A stretch of DNA of 7,342 nt, taken from assembly GCA_903953985.1 (NCBI GenBank), contig CAJBLW010000610.1, forward strand, positions 1 through 7,342, read 5' to 3'. The notes beneath the pieces were generated by a model, which worked only from the letters and a program-made list of their open reading frames with translations, did not search any database and was not told where the DNA came from. A program made the position numbers and the translations under genes. Origin of the DNA: an uncultured Burkholderiales bacterium. GTDB lineage: Bacteria > Pseudomonadota > Gammaproteobacteria > Burkholderiales > Burkholderiaceae_C. Of this stretch, positions 6,689 to 7,342 are shown piece after piece. How positions within the stretch are numbered: the first letter of the stretch is position 1; every line of letters begins with the position of its first letter.

Positions 6689-7324
6689 ATGTGCACCAAC
6701 TTCACCCCAACCCAACGCGCCCCATGGGTCAAGGAAAAGCTTGGCGTTGATCTGCCTGCAGGATTCCCCGAGGAGTCTTACCCCGGGTTTGCATCCCCCA
6801 TCGTGGTCAAGAGTCACCAGACGGGTCGGGTCGCTTGCGGTCTGGCCCGGTTTGGCCTTATCCCGGCATGGGCCAAGGACGACAAGATCAGTCGCCACAC
6901 CTACAACGCCCGCAGCGAGACCGCCGCAGAAAAACCCAGCTACCGCACCGCGTGGCGGCAGCGGCAGTTTGGCCTGGTGCTGGTCGACAACTTCTATGAG
7001 CCCAGTTACGAGTCTGGCAAGGCCGTGCGCTGGAAAATCGCTCTGGCCAGTGGTGATCCATTCGGCATCGCCTGCCTGTGGGACCGCTGGACAGACCCGG
7101 CCTCGGGCGAGCGGGTGGTGAGCTTTTCGATGCTCACGGTCAATGCCGATGCGCACCCGGTGATGCAGCAGTTTCACAAGCCCGGCGATGAGAAACGCAC
7201 CCCCGTCGTCATCGCACCGGCGCTGCACGATGCCTGGCTGAGTGCCGATGTTCCCCAGGCTGCCGAGCTGATGGGTTGGCAGCACATGCCGGCGCTGGTG
7301 GCCTGTCCAGCGCCCCGGATCTGA
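6689..7324 (+). CDS. SRAP-domain protein (SOS response-associated peptidase family, YedK/HMCES-like)
   Basis: A 211-residue protein of the family that covalently crosslinks to abasic sites in single-stranded DNA through an N-terminal cysteine exposed after Met removal, shielding the lesion during replication. The ATG at 6689 places Cys at position 2, which fixes the start. Other active-site positions match by hand alignment with E. coli YedK (C2, N75, E105, H160): Asn73 in NARSETA, Glu104 in NFYEP and His163 in QQFHKPGDEKRTP. Arg75 corresponds to the DNA-contacting Arg of the NAR motif. Oddities are MCTNF instead of the common MCGRF, FYEP instead of the usual FEW/YEW, and a longer loop after the catalytic His (HKPGDEKRTP rather than HDRRP/HDRMP). 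These suggest a distinct subfamily, probably still active. It stands alone, divergent from gap; no SOS box was recognised and the Shine-Dalgarno is weak. Confidence 0.93.
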   Translation: MCTNFTPTQRAPWVKEKLGVDLPAGFPEESYPGFASPIVVKSHQTGRVACGLARFGLIPAWAKDDKISRHTYNARSETAAEKPSYRTAWRQRQFGLVLVDNFYEPSYESGKAVRWKIALASGDPFGIACLWDRWTDPASGERVVSFSMLTVNADAHPVMQQFHKPGDEKRTPVVIAPALHDAWLSADVPQAAELMGWQHMPALVACPAPRI

Positions 7325-7342
7325 TGCCAAAGTTCACTCGCC

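Noticed and set aside
6372..7121. 249-codon plus-strand frame across the intergenic region into the SRAP gene
   Set aside because: It overlaps the SRAP gene in another frame, has Pro/Ser/Arg-rich content, no domain, and would cover both divergent promoters.
6665..7330. 221-codon minus-strand frame antisense to the SRAP gene
   Set aside because: The plus-strand frame holds all SRAP active-site motifs; the antisense product shows none.

Overview
The window looks like a piece of a betaproteobacterial chromosome, most likely Burkholderiales and possibly Comamonadaceae. This is inferred from the style of the GAPDH, the SRAP protein and the OmpA-domain lipoprotein, and from the moderately high G+C coding DNA; no search was run. 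Four protein genes cover nearly all of it. I see no tRNA, rRNA, CRISPR array or insertion sequence.

Positions 1-3897 (minus strand) hold the N-terminal 1299 codons of a giant repetitive surface adhesin of the Bap/BapA type. The frame is open from the ATG to the window edge, so the C-terminus and any secretion signal lie outside. In order it shows a BapA-prefix-like N-terminal domain, a long uncharged Ala/Gly-rich segment, six Ig-like repeats arranged as two A-B-C triplets (period about 960 bp), two cadherin-like domains, and the first two and a half units of an 86-residue Ig-like repeat array. It is preceded by a very AT-rich, palindrome-containing leader (3898-4110).

Positions 4111-4142 form a perfect 12-bp hairpin that separates the adhesin from the next gene. 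Positions 4197-5159 (minus) encode an outer-membrane lipoprotein with a C-terminal OmpA peptidoglycan-binding domain and a little-known N-terminal domain. It lies upstream of the adhesin on the same strand and may be an envelope partner for it, but a hairpin and a separate AT-rich promoter-like region suggest separate transcription.

Positions 5383-6381 (minus) encode type I glyceraldehyde-3-phosphate dehydrogenase, a core glycolytic enzyme. Divergent to it, 6689-7324 (plus) encodes an SRAP-domain protein (YedK/HMCES family), which protects abasic sites in single-stranded DNA. The 307-bp divergent spacer between them carries an inverted ATGTAAC/GTTACAT pair.

The left half is therefore a surface-adhesion locus placed next to housekeeping genes. 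I found no clearly new enzymatic or defence system. The most notable points are the higher-order repeat architecture of the adhesin, its regulatory leader, the lipoprotein neighbour, and the non-canonical SRAP active-site surroundings.
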